DNA of 40,836 nucleotides from CBDCLY01 sp965218715 (GCA_965218715.1 CBDCLY010000041.1:1-40836); one strand, 5' to 3'. Shown: positions 7,160-17,250, counted from the stretch's first letter. Notes: generated by a model from the letters alone, not told the origin. Numbers and translations are program-made.

Positions 7160-9544
7160 TTAACGAATCAAGGTAAATTCGCCTTTAATCAAGCTTTCCT
7201 CTTGGTTGGGCAAATGATAATTGAGGACATAGAAATATACATTCGCAGATTGCTTGATATTGTTATGGCTACCATCCCAATGACTTTTTCCATCATTACT
7301 CTCAAAAATCAATTTGCCCCATCGATTGTATACTTTAAATGATACGATGTATTTTCGGTCTAAGTCTAATGGCCCAAAAAAATCATTAATACCATCATTA
7401 TTAGGTGTAAATACATTTGGCATTCCAAAAAATTGAGCAACCTTAACTTTTACAGATACCAAACCAGAATCGATACAGCCTTCATTTGAAGTGGCCGTCA
7501 TTTTAATGGAATAAACTCCTTCGCTATCTGGTCGAGGGTTAATACTTGTGTATGGACTAAATTCATTCAGAAAATTAATATTTCCTAGATTGGAAATTTC
7601 TTCCCAAACATACTTTACACCTTCATTTGTTTGATCTAATCCAGCAAATAGCCAAATCTCTTCATCATAATCTATACAAGTATCTTGTGTAAACTTATTT
7701 CCAATATAAGGATTGACCACGGGGATTATTGGAGGGGAAATGGTGTCTTCAAAACCCTTTATACATCCAGTTGCATCAGTTACTGTAAGATGGTAGGTAG
7801 CTGAACTTAGATTTTTTATTTCAGGGGTATTAGCCCCATTATTCCAAGAATAACTTAAGGGGTGAATACCACCAGAAACAGCAATCTTGATTAATCCATC
7901 ATTTGAAGAAAAACAGCCAATATTTTTAATGGAGTCCAATTCAATCGACATTATTTTTAGATCTAATGTAATTGTTGAATCGCAATTATCTCCATCTAAA
8001 ATGGTATAACTTGCCGTATTATTATCAGCAGTATAAACCAGTCCATCTATCCATGTAATTGAATCGCAGGCCATGATTACATCTGTGCTTTTTTTTGCAA
8101 TACAAGGATTTAACTTTTGAATAAAAATATCAAAGCCTCCATTTGACGCCAGAAATGTTTGGCCTAGATTGGGATTTAAATCAACGGTATCTGAAAATAT
8201 TCCAGTTGTGTATACGTTCCCATCATTATCGGCTGTTATTGAAGTAGCAACATCCCACTTAGTCCCTCCCATGCTTTTAGCCCATAAAAATTGACCATTC
8301 TGATCTAGCTTTTGAATGAATGCATCATAAAAATTATTCAGGCCAGTAGAAATTAAGTTGTTAACCTGAGGACCTGGGTCAAAATCAACGGTTTCACTAA
8401 AGTAACCAGAGAGATATACGTTTCCTATTGCATCACTTGCAATTGAATGTGCAATATCAGATCGGATTCCGCCTATGCTTTTGCCCCAAATCAAATTGCC
8501 AGCGGGATCAAGTTTTTGAATGAACACATCTGCTCCTCCATTGGAGAACAATTGAGAAACATTGGTGCTTGGATCAATGTCGATGGTATCATGAAAACTT
8601 CCCATAGCGTATACATTATTTAATGAATCTACTGCCACTCCTCTTCCCATATCATAAAGACTGCCTGAGATTCGGTTTACCCATAAAAATGATCCATTTT
8701 CATCAAGCTTTAAAACATAGGCATCTATATTTTCGATTGCGGTATCGCTTACTATGCCTTGGTTAGGATCGAAATCTATTACATCATCAAAATACCCTGA
8801 AATTAGAACATTGGCCGAACGATCTGTAGCAATATCATTTGACCAGGATGACCTAGGCCCATCTAAGTTCTTTACCCAAAGAAAATTGCCGTCAGAATCT
8901 AGTTTTAAAATATAAACATCTGCTCCACCTCCAGAAACAATATCGAAGGTATCTGGGCCTGGATCGAAATCAACTGTGCCGTAGAAGTAACCTGTGATTA
9001 GCACATTATTCTTACAATCAACTTCTAATGAATTTACCGTTTCATTGATAAATACACTTCTTCCACCTAATTGTTTCGCCCATAAAAATTGTCCAATCGT
9101 ATCCAACTTTACAATGAAAATATCTGTTGGGCCAACAGAGGCCAAATTAAAAACATCTACACCAGGATCTAAATCTACTGTTCCGTTAAATCTTCCAGTG
9201 ACATAGATGTGCATTGAATCATCTACTCCAATAGCGACTCCCAAGGCATCACTAAACATACCACCCAAACTCTTAGCCCAAAGAAAATTTCCGGAAGAAT
9301 CTAATTTTTGAATAAAAACATCATGAGCAGCTCCAGAAATTAAATCGGCGGTATTTGGCCCTGGATCAAAGTCAACCGTATTTTTAAAATACCCAGTAGT
9401 ATAGACATTGCCTAAAGCATCTATTACTGAAGAAATGGATCTTTCACTATCTGCTCCTCCAAATCCTTTTACCCAATCCATTGGTTGTGCAGTGCTGATT
9501 AAACTCAACAAAAGATTAAAAATGACAAGGCTAAGTATTTTCAC
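7160..9544 (-). CDS. Surface beta-propeller protein with SprB repeat and CHU_C (T9SS type B) tail
   Basis: GTG 9544 is preferred as start (KILSLVIFNLLLSLISTAQ signal peptide); the frame is also open to a TTG at 9559. Seven repeats of about 55 residues follow, each built as GNVYTTGYF-VDFDPG-DVFIQKLD-GNFLWAK, matching SBBP-type blades; seven would close one propeller. The DFDPGP turns may bind calcium. After a linker there is a SprB-like repeat (GGIHPLSYSWNNGANTPEI, then YHLTVTDATGC) and an Ig/PKD-like module. The last is a CHU_C gliding-associated domain (NVFTPNNDGINDFF, YNRWGKLIFES, YFYVLNY), which acts as a T9SS sorting signal. Probable role is a surface adhesin or scaffold. Confidence 0.85.
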   Translation of the reverse strand: MKILSLVIFNLLLSLISTAQPMDWVKGFGGADSERSISSVIDALGNVYTTGYFKNTVDFDPGPNTADLISGAAHDVFIQKLDSSGNFLWAKSLGGMFSDALGVAIGVDDSMHIYVTGRFNGTVDLDPGVDVFNLASVGPTDIFIVKLDTIGQFLWAKQLGGRSVFINETVNSLEVDCKNNVLITGYFYGTVDFDPGPDTFDIVSGGGADVYILKLDSDGNFLWVKNLDGPRSSWSNDIATDRSANVLISGYFDDVIDFDPNQGIVSDTAIENIDAYVLKLDENGSFLWVNRISGSLYDMGRGVAVDSLNNVYAMGSFHDTIDIDPSTNVSQLFSNGGADVFIQKLDPAGNLIWGKSIGGIRSDIAHSIASDAIGNVYLSGYFSETVDFDPGPQVNNLISTGLNNFYDAFIQKLDQNGQFLWAKSMGGTKWDVATSITADNDGNVYTTGIFSDTVDLNPNLGQTFLASNGGFDIFIQKLNPCIAKKSTDVIMACDSITWIDGLVYTADNNTASYTILDGDNCDSTITLDLKIMSIELDSIKNIGCFSSNDGLIKIAVSGGIHPLSYSWNNGANTPEIKNLSSATYHLTVTDATGCIKGFEDTISPPIIPVVNPYIGNKFTQDTCIDYDEEIWLFAGLDQTNEGVKYVWEEISNLGNINFLNEFSPYTSINPRPDSEGVYSIKMTATSNEGCIDSGLVSVKVKVAQFFGMPNVFTPNNDGINDFFGPLDLDRKYIVSFKVYNRWGKLIFESNDGKSHWDGSHNNIKQSANVYFYVLNYHLPNQEESLIKGEFTLIR

Positions 9545-10018
9545 TTTATTTAAACACAAATAGGATTTATTATGATTTTTATAAAGTTAGCCTATATTTA
9601 TTTGACGCCTCAGCTCTCACACCTATATTGTTATATTTCAACTAGTTGTCGTATCTGTTTTCAAAAATCAAAACTGGAATAAAAGAGTCTAAGGCTTCAA
9701 AACTGCCTCATAATTTTAGCGAATTATCTATTTTATGTGTAGGATTGGAGGATTTTATCACTTATCATTTATAGCATAATGATGAATTACAACATTAGGC
9801 ATCGACTATCTTTCGAATCCATTGACATATAAATAAAAGTCCTATTATGAACTTACATTGGAGTTAGTCTAGGCTTTCTTGGGGATTTAGATTTTATTGT
9901 ACCTGATTTTTATAGATTTGGGTCGCTTAAACCAGCACGCAACAATTAAATTTACCAAGAAGCTAAATCAGAACATTAAGAGTTAAATTAGTGCTTGTTA
10001 ATCAAAAGTAAATCAATC
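9545..10018. other. Gene-free divergent intergenic region
   Basis: About 470 bases between the divergent propeller gene and the DUF1428 gene. It is AT-rich, with no open frame that looks coding and no tRNA-like fold that I can see. A TAGATTTG box at about 9917-9924 on the plus strand fits the Bacteroidota -7 consensus TAnnTTTG, roughly 100 nt before the DUF1428 start, but no clear -33 TTTG partner is present. I see no repeats or hairpins of note. Confidence 0.5.
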
Positions 10019-10390
10019 ATGACAAACTACATTGATGGATTTGTCTTCCCTATAAAAAGAAGCCATTTAGAAGAATACAAAAAAGTGGCCCATGAAGTTG
10101 CCGAAATTTGGAAAAAACACGGTGCGCTTGCCTATTTCGAATACCTTGGAGATGATATGCATTTAAGAGGAACAAAATCATTTGAAGACTTAATTGCAGC
10201 AAAAGAAGATGAAGTGGTAATCTTAGGTTGGGTCACATTTGCTTCGAAAGAAGACCGAGACCTTGCCAATGAAAAGGTACCAAAGGATGAAAGAATGAAT
10301 GAAATTGTGCTGCCATTGATGGATCCTAATCGTCTAATATTTGATGCCAAAAGGATGGCATATGGAGGATTTAACTCCTTGATTCCTTAA
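10019..10390 (+). CDS. DUF1428 (YbaA-like) protein
   Basis: Small cytoplasmic protein of 123 residues. ATG 10019 is chosen because the family starts with MTNYIDGFVFPI; an upstream TTG in frame would add eight unrelated residues. The conserved features are the N-terminal YIDGFV strand, ALAYFEYLGDD, VVILGWVTFASKEDRD and the C-terminal MAYGGFNSLI. The fold is a dimeric alpha-beta barrel (ferredoxin-like), and the function is unknown. The gene appears to stand alone. Confidence 0.85.
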   Translation: MTNYIDGFVFPIKRSHLEEYKKVAHEVAEIWKKHGALAYFEYLGDDMHLRGTKSFEDLIAAKEDEVVILGWVTFASKEDRDLANEKVPKDERMNEIVLPLMDPNRLIFDAKRMAYGGFNSLIP

Positions 10391-10458
10391 TAAGTTTTGA
10401 AAAACTCTAGTTTCTTGAGCTATAGAAAATCGTAATTTCATGGCATAAAATTCAACCT

Positions 10459-11277
10459 ATGAAATACCTCTTTTTAAGCCTGTTTCTTGTCTTTAGTTTT
10501 GTTTCTTGCGAGGATGAAGATGATGAAGAAGTTGACCAATTGAGTGCCCAGGCATTGGAAGATAATGCAGAATTTGAAACTACTTTCAACGACATAGAAA
10601 ATGTTATTGCGGATGTTGCCGGTAAAGAAAATGATACCGCAAGTTATCGCAATAGATCCTGTGCTTCCATAACTGTAACCCCTTCATGGGCAAGTGGAAT
10701 TTTCCCTAAAACCATAGAAGTGGATTTTGGAGATACAAATTGCTTAGGGCCAGATGGAAATTACAGAAGAGGAAAAGTTATCGTTGAACTGAGTGGAAGA
10801 TACCGTGATAGTTCTTCTGTCATTAGCACTCGATTTGATAATTATTTTCATAATGATGCAAGAGTTCAGGGGACTAAAACCAAAACCAATCTTGGTAGAA
10901 ATAGCCAGAATCAATTGCTGTATCAGGTAAAGGTTGAAAATGCAAGAATAGATCATCCAAATGGCTATACCATTACCTGGGAAAGCACACGATTAATCAG
11001 CTGGATCAATGGGGAGAACACCATTTTTAATTTTCTTGATGATGAATACCTCATCGGTGGAAATGCAGAAGGAAGAAATGGTGATGGAATGAGGTATACC
11101 CTAGACATCAATAATGATCTATTGATACAATTGAATTGCCGGTGGATTAAATCTGGTTTAATCACTTTAACTCCTCAGGACCTTGAACCCAGAACGGTAG
11201 ATTATGGCCCAGGAGCATGTGATCGTGTGGCTCATTACACTGTGAATGGGCAAACCTATCAATTTACAATGCGTTAA
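10459..11277 (+). CDS. Hypothetical lipoprotein
   Basis: The signal peptide ends in a lipobox (FSFVSC, Cys17), followed by a very acidic tether (EDEDDEEVDQ), typical of lipoproteins in this phylum. The 250-residue mature part is beta-rich with paired Cys residues (SCASITVTP, DTNCLGPDG, LNCRW, GACDRV). Alternating strands such as KVIVELSGRYRDSS and YTITWESTRL suggest a beta sandwich or porin-like sheet. I recognise it only as a common uncharacterised lipoprotein type of Flavobacteriia. It stands 83 nt upstream of mlaE on the same strand, but nothing links the functions. Confidence 0.7.
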   Translation: MKYLFLSLFLVFSFVSCEDEDDEEVDQLSAQALEDNAEFETTFNDIENVIADVAGKENDTASYRNRSCASITVTPSWASGIFPKTIEVDFGDTNCLGPDGNYRRGKVIVELSGRYRDSSSVISTRFDNYFHNDARVQGTKTKTNLGRNSQNQLLYQVKVENARIDHPNGYTITWESTRLISWINGENTIFNFLDDEYLIGGNAEGRNGDGMRYTLDINNDLLIQLNCRWIKSGLITLTPQDLEPRTVDYGPGACDRVAHYTVNGQTYQFTMR

Positions 11278-11360
11278 AAAGGAAATCAAGAAGCGATGGT
11301 TAATATCTCCTTCATTCTGACTTTAATCGACTTTAGAATAAGCCTACATTAGCAGTAATT

Positions 11361-12104
11361 ATGCTAAAGACCCTTTTCCACATTGGTGAATACTTCATGT
11401 TGATGGCCAGGACCTTCCAACGTCCTAACCGTCCTTCATTGTATTGGAAGCAAATCGTTTATGAGATGAATTCTCTTGGTTTAGGTTCTTTCGGCATCAT
11501 TACCATTATCTCAGTTTTTATTGGTGCAGTAATTACTTTGCAAACTGCCTCCAATATTGATAGTGCTTTAATTCCTGCTTATACGGTTGGCTATACTGCC
11601 AGGCAATCCATGATATTGGAATTTTCACCGACCATTATTGCCTTAATCTTAGCTGGAAAAGTAGGATCTAACATTGCCTCAGAAATTGGAACCATGCGCG
11701 TAACTGAGCAAATTGATGCTTTAGAAATTATGGGGGTGAATTCAGCTTCTTATCTAATCGTTCCTAAAATAATCGCTTCTGTTTGCATCAATCCATTTTT
11801 AGTGATTTGGAGCATGTTCATTGGCATTTTTGGCGGATACCTAATTGCAGAACTCTCTGGTGTGGTTACACCTGAAGAATACATCTATGGTATACAATAC
11901 GATTTCAAAGTATTTGGAATCACTTATGCCATGATCAAAACGATCTTCTTTGCATTTATCATTACTTCCATCCCCTCTTATTATGGATACAATGTTAAAG
12001 GAGGAGCCATCGCAGTTGGGAAAGCAAGCACTAAGGGGGTGGTTTCTAGTAGTATTGTTATTCTCCTGTTGAATTACATCATTACTCAACTCTTGTTGAT
12101 CTGA
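11361..12104 (+). CDS. mlaE: MlaE-type ABC transporter permease
   Basis: Inner-membrane permease of the Mla/MCE phospholipid transport system, 247 residues with about five membrane helices. Conserved elements include FIGAVITLQTA, EFSPTIIALILAGKVGSNIASEIGTMRVTEQIDALE (typical of the family) and the C-terminal GYNVKGGAIAVGKAST. Its stop overlaps the start of mlaF by one base (TGATG at 12102-12106), so the two are translated together. No MCE-domain gene (mlaD) follows; the next gene is convergent, so the substrate-binding subunit must be encoded elsewhere. Confidence 0.92.
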   Translation: MLKTLFHIGEYFMLMARTFQRPNRPSLYWKQIVYEMNSLGLGSFGIITIISVFIGAVITLQTASNIDSALIPAYTVGYTARQSMILEFSPTIIALILAGKVGSNIASEIGTMRVTEQIDALEIMGVNSASYLIVPKIIASVCINPFLVIWSMFIGIFGGYLIAELSGVVTPEEYIYGIQYDFKVFGITYAMIKTIFFAFIITSIPSYYGYNVKGGAIAVGKASTKGVVSSSIVILLLNYIITQLLLI

Positions 12105-12857
12105 TGATAGAAATAAAAAACATATCGAAATCATTTGATGATGTTCAAGTCTTGAACGATGTCTCCATTAGTTATGAAAGTGGCAAGACCAATTTAGTGA
12201 TTGGCGCAAGTGGTTCTGGGAAAAGTGTAATGACCAAATGCACCGTTGGTTTAATAGAACCTGATGCCGGCTCAGTTTTATTTCATGGAAAGAACTTTAC
12301 TGAAATGAAACTAGATGAAAGAAAAGAAATCAGAAAAGAAATAGGCATGCTCTTTCAAGGAGGGGCATTGTTTGATTCTCAGACCATAGAGGAAAATGTC
12401 AAATTCCCGCTAAGAATGCACAGTAAAATGACTGAGAAGGAAATGCAACATCGTGTTGATTTCTGTTTAGATCGTGTTGATTTAAAGGGAGCAAAATCAC
12501 AAATTTCCAGCTGAAATTAGCGGTGGGATGCAGAAAAGAGTTGGCATTGCTAGAGCCATTAGCTTGAAGCCAAAATACCTATTCTGTGATGAACCCAATT
12601 CTGGATTAGATCCGGCAACTTCTATCCTTATCGATAATTTGATCAAAGAGATTACGGTAGAATTTGACATAACCACTATCGTAATTACCCACGACATGAA
12701 CTCAGTAATGGAAATTGGCGATAAAGTGGTGTTCATTTACAAAGGCAAAAAATATTGGGAAGGGTCTAACAAAACCATTTTACAATCCGACAATAAAGAA
12801 CTTGCTGATTTGGTTTTTGCCTCAAGCATGATGAAAAAAATACGCGAGCAAGTTTAA
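12104..12857 (+). CDS. mlaF: MlaF-type ABC transporter ATPase, frameshifted
   Basis: ATPase that powers the MlaE permease. The Walker A motif GASGSGKS is at residues 34-41, a Q-loop lies at LFQGGALFDS, the signature ISGGMQKR comes after the break, and Walker B (YLFCDEPNSGLDP) and the switch His (VITHD) follow. The frame breaks near 12493-12500: the first frame ends in QISS-stop, and the second reads KFPAEISGGMQKR. Removing one A from the AAAA run at 12493-12496 gives ANHKFPAEISGG, the expected family sequence. An extra base in a homopolymer is therefore the simplest explanation. Full length after correction is about 250 residues, normal. Confidence 0.9.
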
Positions 12858-12861
12858 TCTC

Positions 12862-14811
12862 TTATTGAACAACTATCTTCTGAGTATTTCTTCCTGAAGC
12901 GCCAATGAGGCTTACAAAATAAATTCCTGCTTCCTGATCTCCCAAATCCAATTGAATTTGTTTTTCTGAACCCTTAATTAGTTTTTGCATAAGAAGTGCA
13001 CCTAAAGCATTTCTTATTTCGATTTTGTTGAACTCATCTTTTTCATCCAATTGAATTTTAAAACTTCCTCGATTGGGGTTTGGAAAAACATTAAAATTAT
13101 TTGCGGTGGTATTTCCTTCAATTAAACCAGAGTACATTTGAATGTTCATCCTAACTGCAGCCAATTGTGTAACCCATCCCCAGGCAGGATTGGCGTCATT
13201 AACATAGATGAAATTAGAAACATTTGGTTGAGCCAGTTCATTAGTTTGATCTCTACTTGCAGTGAATTCAGCTCCATTTGCAGCACCACCTGTTTGTTCC
13301 CATCCTACGGCATACTGCGAATTTCTTTGTATGCTAGCAGGAGGAAATATTGGTATACGGATCCAATTCCCAAGCATGCTTGAATCAATTAAAGTTGAAA
13401 ATGGAGAACTCCCTATAGGGTTAGATCCAAGGGCTCCTGCAATGGTTGAAGCTGTATCATTCCAATACCAGATTCGAGGTTGTATTCTTGCTCCTACATT
13501 CGTAGAAACGTTAGCCACATGAATGGACAGGCTGTTGCAGATAATTTGTGAATTATAAACAGGATTATCGCCTACACTAACTAAGGAGGCCCAACGATCA
13601 CCATCATTGCCACCACCAACATAGTTTGATGGCCCAGCATCTCCTAAATAGGGGGGTAAGTCTTTTGCGAGGACTGTATCCGAAAGAATTAAATTTTTCG
13701 TTTTCATCGCTAAAGAGGAATCACAATGGACAGAATCTGATTCGATGTTAAACTCCATTCTGAGATGACCAATGTAAGCAGTTTGAATGAATTGAAAGTT
13801 TCGGATCCATAAGCTAGAATTCATCCCTGGTGGCAAAGGAATTCCAAGAGCTATAGAATCATGATGAATCAAACCATGCCCAGAAGCGCCAGAAAGACTA
13901 CTATCATGGTAAACATCTAAATTAAATTGAATGCCATTTTGAACATTGTAGCCTTCATTGATAAAACTTGCATAAAAATCAAGATCATCCAAGACAAAAT
14001 AAGGAATTTGAGTCATAACCGGATTGATGGAAGTATCGGTGTATTGTATTAATGCAGTATCTAAAGAAATTTGGTTATCAAATCCTACCGACAATTCTAA
14101 ATCATCTATCATCCAATAATAATGGCTTCCTCCTACCCAAGTGAAACGCAAATAGGCAGTTGATTGATTGGCCAAAACACTAGATACATTGAACTCAATT
14201 CTTTCAGCTGGATCAGCAGGATTGCCTGGAACACTTGTGCTAGGAGAGCGCCCTAATTTGGCATCATAACTTGTCCAGTTAATACTATCATTGCTTACCT
14301 CTACACCAATGACATTTGAGGCACTGCAACAATAGCGATAAGATTGCTCAAAACTTAGAGTTACGGCAGGATTCATTCCTATGCTAATTGCAGGAATATT
14401 CAAACGAACATCAAATGCAGTAGGTCCTCCAGGAGGGAATGGGGTATTGCATAAGTCGGGTGTAAAAGCGATAAAGCCATTCGATCCACTAGTAGAATTA
14501 ATGGCTGGAATGTTAACCGAATATTGTCCTCCTGGAGCAGAATTCGCCCATTTGAAATTGCAGTTATTCCCTCCATTATTAATAACAGTCCATCCTGTTG
14601 GCATTTGATTCGCAAAATCTTCGGTGAATAATGAGGCACCTGGCGACTTTTGATTTGTTCCTTTTATTGGCTTCGAAGTAGATGGCTTAGAAATGATCAA
14701 CTCACTCGGTTTCAATATGGCCTCTTGCTTGATTAATTTTTTGATTTGTTGTGCCTCTAAACTTAGATTGGTAACAAAAACGAGGAGGATTAAGAGTATA
14801 GATCGTATCAT
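12862..14811 (-). CDS. T9SS cargo adhesin-like protein, paralog 1 (most diverged)
   Basis: Signal peptide (MIRSILLILLVFVTNLSLEAQ), then a choice-of-anchor J / MAM-like domain at about residues 60-245 (ETFANQIP-like GWTVINN, RYCCSASN, HYYWMIDDLELSVG). A middle beta region follows, then a second conserved region (YVGGGNDGDRWASLVSVG, QYAVGWEQTGGAANGAEF, NPAWGWVTQ). The end is a type A sorting domain (FNVFPNPNRGSFKI, ALGALLMQKLIKG, AGIYFVSLIG). Export is by T9SS to the cell surface. It is the first of four tandem paralogs on this strand and the most divergent. It converges on mlaF with only 4 nt between the stops. Confidence 0.85.
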   Translation of the reverse strand: MIRSILLILLVFVTNLSLEAQQIKKLIKQEAILKPSELIISKPSTSKPIKGTNQKSPGASLFTEDFANQMPTGWTVINNGGNNCNFKWANSAPGGQYSVNIPAINSTSGSNGFIAFTPDLCNTPFPPGGPTAFDVRLNIPAISIGMNPAVTLSFEQSYRYCCSASNVIGVEVSNDSINWTSYDAKLGRSPSTSVPGNPADPAERIEFNVSSVLANQSTAYLRFTWVGGSHYYWMIDDLELSVGFDNQISLDTALIQYTDTSINPVMTQIPYFVLDDLDFYASFINEGYNVQNGIQFNLDVYHDSSLSGASGHGLIHHDSIALGIPLPPGMNSSLWIRNFQFIQTAYIGHLRMEFNIESDSVHCDSSLAMKTKNLILSDTVLAKDLPPYLGDAGPSNYVGGGNDGDRWASLVSVGDNPVYNSQIICNSLSIHVANVSTNVGARIQPRIWYWNDTASTIAGALGSNPIGSSPFSTLIDSSMLGNWIRIPIFPPASIQRNSQYAVGWEQTGGAANGAEFTASRDQTNELAQPNVSNFIYVNDANPAWGWVTQLAAVRMNIQMYSGLIEGNTTANNFNVFPNPNRGSFKIQLDEKDEFNKIEIRNALGALLMQKLIKGSEKQIQLDLGDQEAGIYFVSLIGASGRNTQKIVVQ

Positions 14812-14889
14812 AGGGCTGGATGTTAAATATTTACTCTAAGATAAGCATGAAATAAAGATATAATCTGATTTTTATATACTTGGGTGCCT

Positions 14890-16839
14890 TTATTTGATAA
14901 TCAGCTTCTTTGTGATTGATCCATTTCCCCTAATCACACTAATCAAATAAATACCTTTTTCTTTTTCAGAAAGGTCGATTGCGTGAAAATTCTGACCATA
15001 TATTGCAACATTGTTTCTGTAAACAATTTGCCCCAAAGTATTGCGAATGATCAATTGATAATTTTCTAATTGGGAACTTTTGATCTTGATTTTGAATTTC
15101 CCAGCATTAGGGTTAGGGAAAAATGTAAATTGTTCTTCATCTTGCATAGAAGCTTCATCTATTCCTGTCAGTAAAAGCGTAAGGTTCATTCTAATGGCCC
15201 CTATGTGTGTGGTCCAGCCCCAAGTTGGATTTGCATCATTGATGTAAACATAGTTGCTTACTGGAGGCTGTTTAGCTTCTACATTTTGATCTCTAGCCAC
15301 AGAAAAGGATGTGGTGGGAAAACTACCTCTTGTTTGCTCCCAACCAACTGCATATTGTGCATTAGCATTGATGGGAGCCCAGGGAGAAATGGGTATATTA
15401 ATCCATGTGTCCAGCATGCTGCTATCAATCAATACTGAATTCATCGAACTAGCAATAGGATTTCCTAAAGCATTACTAATGTTGGACCCGTTGCCATTCC
15501 AAGCCCAAACATGTGCTTTGATGGAAGATCCTACACAAACTGGGTCATTAGCCACCATAAGAGAAATGCTAGTACAAACTATTGGGGCGTTCGAAAGGGG
15601 GTTGTCTCCAATAGTCATTAAAGATGCCCAGCAGTCTCCAACATTTCCACCCCAAGAAAAGTTTCTAGGACCAGCTCTTCCAACATAAGGCCCAACATCT
15701 TTTGCCAAAATGGAATCACTTATCACCAAATGTTCAGTTCGAGTAGCCGCAATGGGGTTTTGGTTGATTGAATCTGAATTGACATTGAATTCATACCTCA
15801 TATGCCCAGAAATTGGCAAAAAAGCAAAACCAGTTTGGATGGAATCTCTTTGAAGGCTTGGTATTGGTATGCCGAAGGCTTGTGAAATACTATTGACCAG
15901 ACCTGAACCAGCTGTTCCATTCAAGGTACTATCTTGGTATATATCAACGGTTAAATTCACACCAGTCTGTGTATTTGCTCCAGCATTAAAAGTGGTGGCA
16001 GAAAAGCTTAAAGGATTAAGGGCAAACCGAGGGACATAGGACATGATTGGGTTAATAGCAGTGTCAGAAAAATGAATGGCATGCTCTTCAATACGCATGG
16101 CATTGGAAGCTCCTTCTACCAATTCGATATCGTCAATCATCCAATAGTAATGAGAATTACCTGTTGCTCTAAACCGAAGGTAAGCAGCAGTTTGGTTTGC
16201 CAATACTGCAGAAACATCCAATTGAACCAATTCTGCTTTAGCATTGCTTGGATTAGGTGCAGCCATATTTGTCAACCTTCCAAGAGATGCATCAAAGCTA
16301 GTCCAAGTGATTCCATCTGTGCTGACTTCAGCAAGCAATTCATTATTCCTATTGCAGCAATATCGTTGAGATTGCTCAAACCTCAAGAAAACGGAAGAAA
16401 CAGCTGGTATTACAATTCCTGTAGATGTAAACCAAGTATCCATTGTATCAGGTCCACTAGCAGGAAAAGGCGTATTGTATAAGTCTGAAGGTAATGACAT
16501 GAAACCATTAGAACCAGTAGTAGAGTTAATTGCAACTGTAGTTGTAGAATATTGTCCACCAGGTGCAGTATTTGACCAAATCCAATTATTCGAATTCCCA
16601 GCATTGTTGGTTACCGTCCATCCTCTAGGGATCTGATTGGCAAAAGTTTCACTGAAAATTACCTTCCCAGGTGCTTTTTGTTGAGGCGCATTGTATGCCT
16701 CTTTGGGAATTGTTTTATTTCCTAAAGTTTCACTAGGCTTTATTGCTGCTTCCTTCCAGTTCTTTTGAATCCTATTTTGAGCAGGAGCTGCAAACAAAAG
16801 GGCCAATAAGGTAATAAACAAGAAGTATTTCTTTTGCAT
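14890..16839 (-). CDS. T9SS cargo adhesin-like protein, paralog 2
   Basis: ATG 16839 (MQKKYFLFITLLALLFAAPAQ) gives a proper signal peptide; an in-frame upstream extension to 16893 is not signal-like. The architecture is the same as in its three neighbours: MAM-like domain with FANQIPRGWTVTNNAGNSNN, RYCCNRNNELLAEVS and YYWMIDDIELVEG; middle domain with a DIYQDSTLNGTAGSG element; second conserved block AKDVGPYVGRAGPRNF; and a type A sorting tail (FTFFPNPNAGKFKIKI, NTLGQIVYRNN, KGIYLISVI). Compared with paralogs 3 and 4 it has lost the GGGNDGD motif (here GGNVGDCW) and has extra Cys residues, so it has diverged in the surface-exposed part. Confidence 0.85.
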   Translation of the reverse strand: MQKKYFLFITLLALLFAAPAQNRIQKNWKEAAIKPSETLGNKTIPKEAYNAPQQKAPGKVIFSETFANQIPRGWTVTNNAGNSNNWIWSNTAPGGQYSTTTVAINSTTGSNGFMSLPSDLYNTPFPASGPDTMDTWFTSTGIVIPAVSSVFLRFEQSQRYCCNRNNELLAEVSTDGITWTSFDASLGRLTNMAAPNPSNAKAELVQLDVSAVLANQTAAYLRFRATGNSHYYWMIDDIELVEGASNAMRIEEHAIHFSDTAINPIMSYVPRFALNPLSFSATTFNAGANTQTGVNLTVDIYQDSTLNGTAGSGLVNSISQAFGIPIPSLQRDSIQTGFAFLPISGHMRYEFNVNSDSINQNPIAATRTEHLVISDSILAKDVGPYVGRAGPRNFSWGGNVGDCWASLMTIGDNPLSNAPIVCTSISLMVANDPVCVGSSIKAHVWAWNGNGSNISNALGNPIASSMNSVLIDSSMLDTWINIPISPWAPINANAQYAVGWEQTRGSFPTTSFSVARDQNVEAKQPPVSNYVYINDANPTWGWTTHIGAIRMNLTLLLTGIDEASMQDEEQFTFFPNPNAGKFKIKIKSSQLENYQLIIRNTLGQIVYRNNVAIYGQNFHAIDLSEKEKGIYLISVIRGNGSITKKLIIK

Positions 16840-16918
16840 TGAATTGAGTTGACAATCTTGTTTAAAGTTAGAATTTATTAAAGAAAAGAGCAAAAGACTT
16901 GAGTCTAGTCTTTAAAGC

Positions 16919-16946
16919 AAAAAAAGCCCCCTGCAATGCAGGGGGC
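16919..16946 (-). terminator. Intrinsic terminator of paralog 3
   Basis: Perfect inverted repeat GCCCCCTGC-AAT-GCAGGGGGC at 16926-16946, followed on the minus strand by seven T (plus-strand A at 16919-16925). It lies 26 nt downstream of the stop of the gene ending at 16972. The same element occurs after paralog 4. Confidence 0.92.
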
Positions 16947-17250
16947 TTCCTTATCAATTATGTAAGAAGGATTACTTGATAATCACTTTCTTAGTAATTC
17001 TCTCAGAACCATTGTTTAAGCTCACAAAATAAACACCTTTCTCAACTCCAGAAAGATCTAAATCTTGAACTTTTTGTCCGTTAACAGAGATGTTGTCAGT
17101 GTAAACCACTTGACCCAACATGTTTCTAACGTTCAATTGGTATGTTTCTGCTTGATCGCTATTGATGTTCAATTTGAATTGACCATTGTTAGGATTTGGA
17201 GAAACAGAGAATACTGAAGTAGACTCACTATTCTTCTCATCAATTCCGAT
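16920..17250 (-). repeat. 331-nt identical repeat, copy A (3' end of paralog 3)
   Basis: Reads identically to 19027-19357 (offset 2107) through the terminator, the 3' untranslated part and the last roughly 90 codons, with no mismatch by eye. Similarity stays very high for several hundred more bases after a short diverged patch at 17251-17275. This points to very recent gene conversion or duplication. Confidence 0.9.

Noticed and set aside
7160..9544. Repeats in the propeller gene as a DNA-level repeat array
   Set aside because: The repetition is at protein level; DNA of the blades has diverged.
9545..10018. Small RNA or riboswitch in the long intergenic gap
   Set aside because: No strong hairpin, terminator or known conserved riboswitch core was seen by eye; a covariance-model search would be needed to exclude it.
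12490..12530. Programmed frameshifting in mlaF (and aqpZ, tonB, gcvH)
   Set aside because: No slippery heptamer with a stimulatory structure is evident, the families do not use it, and the indels occur in many unrelated genes in plain homopolymers.
13138..16482. Several plus-strand open frames of 80-136 codons opposite the adhesin genes
   Set aside because: They lie wholly opposite conserved minus-strand coding sequence, lack family features and follow the reverse of its codon pattern.
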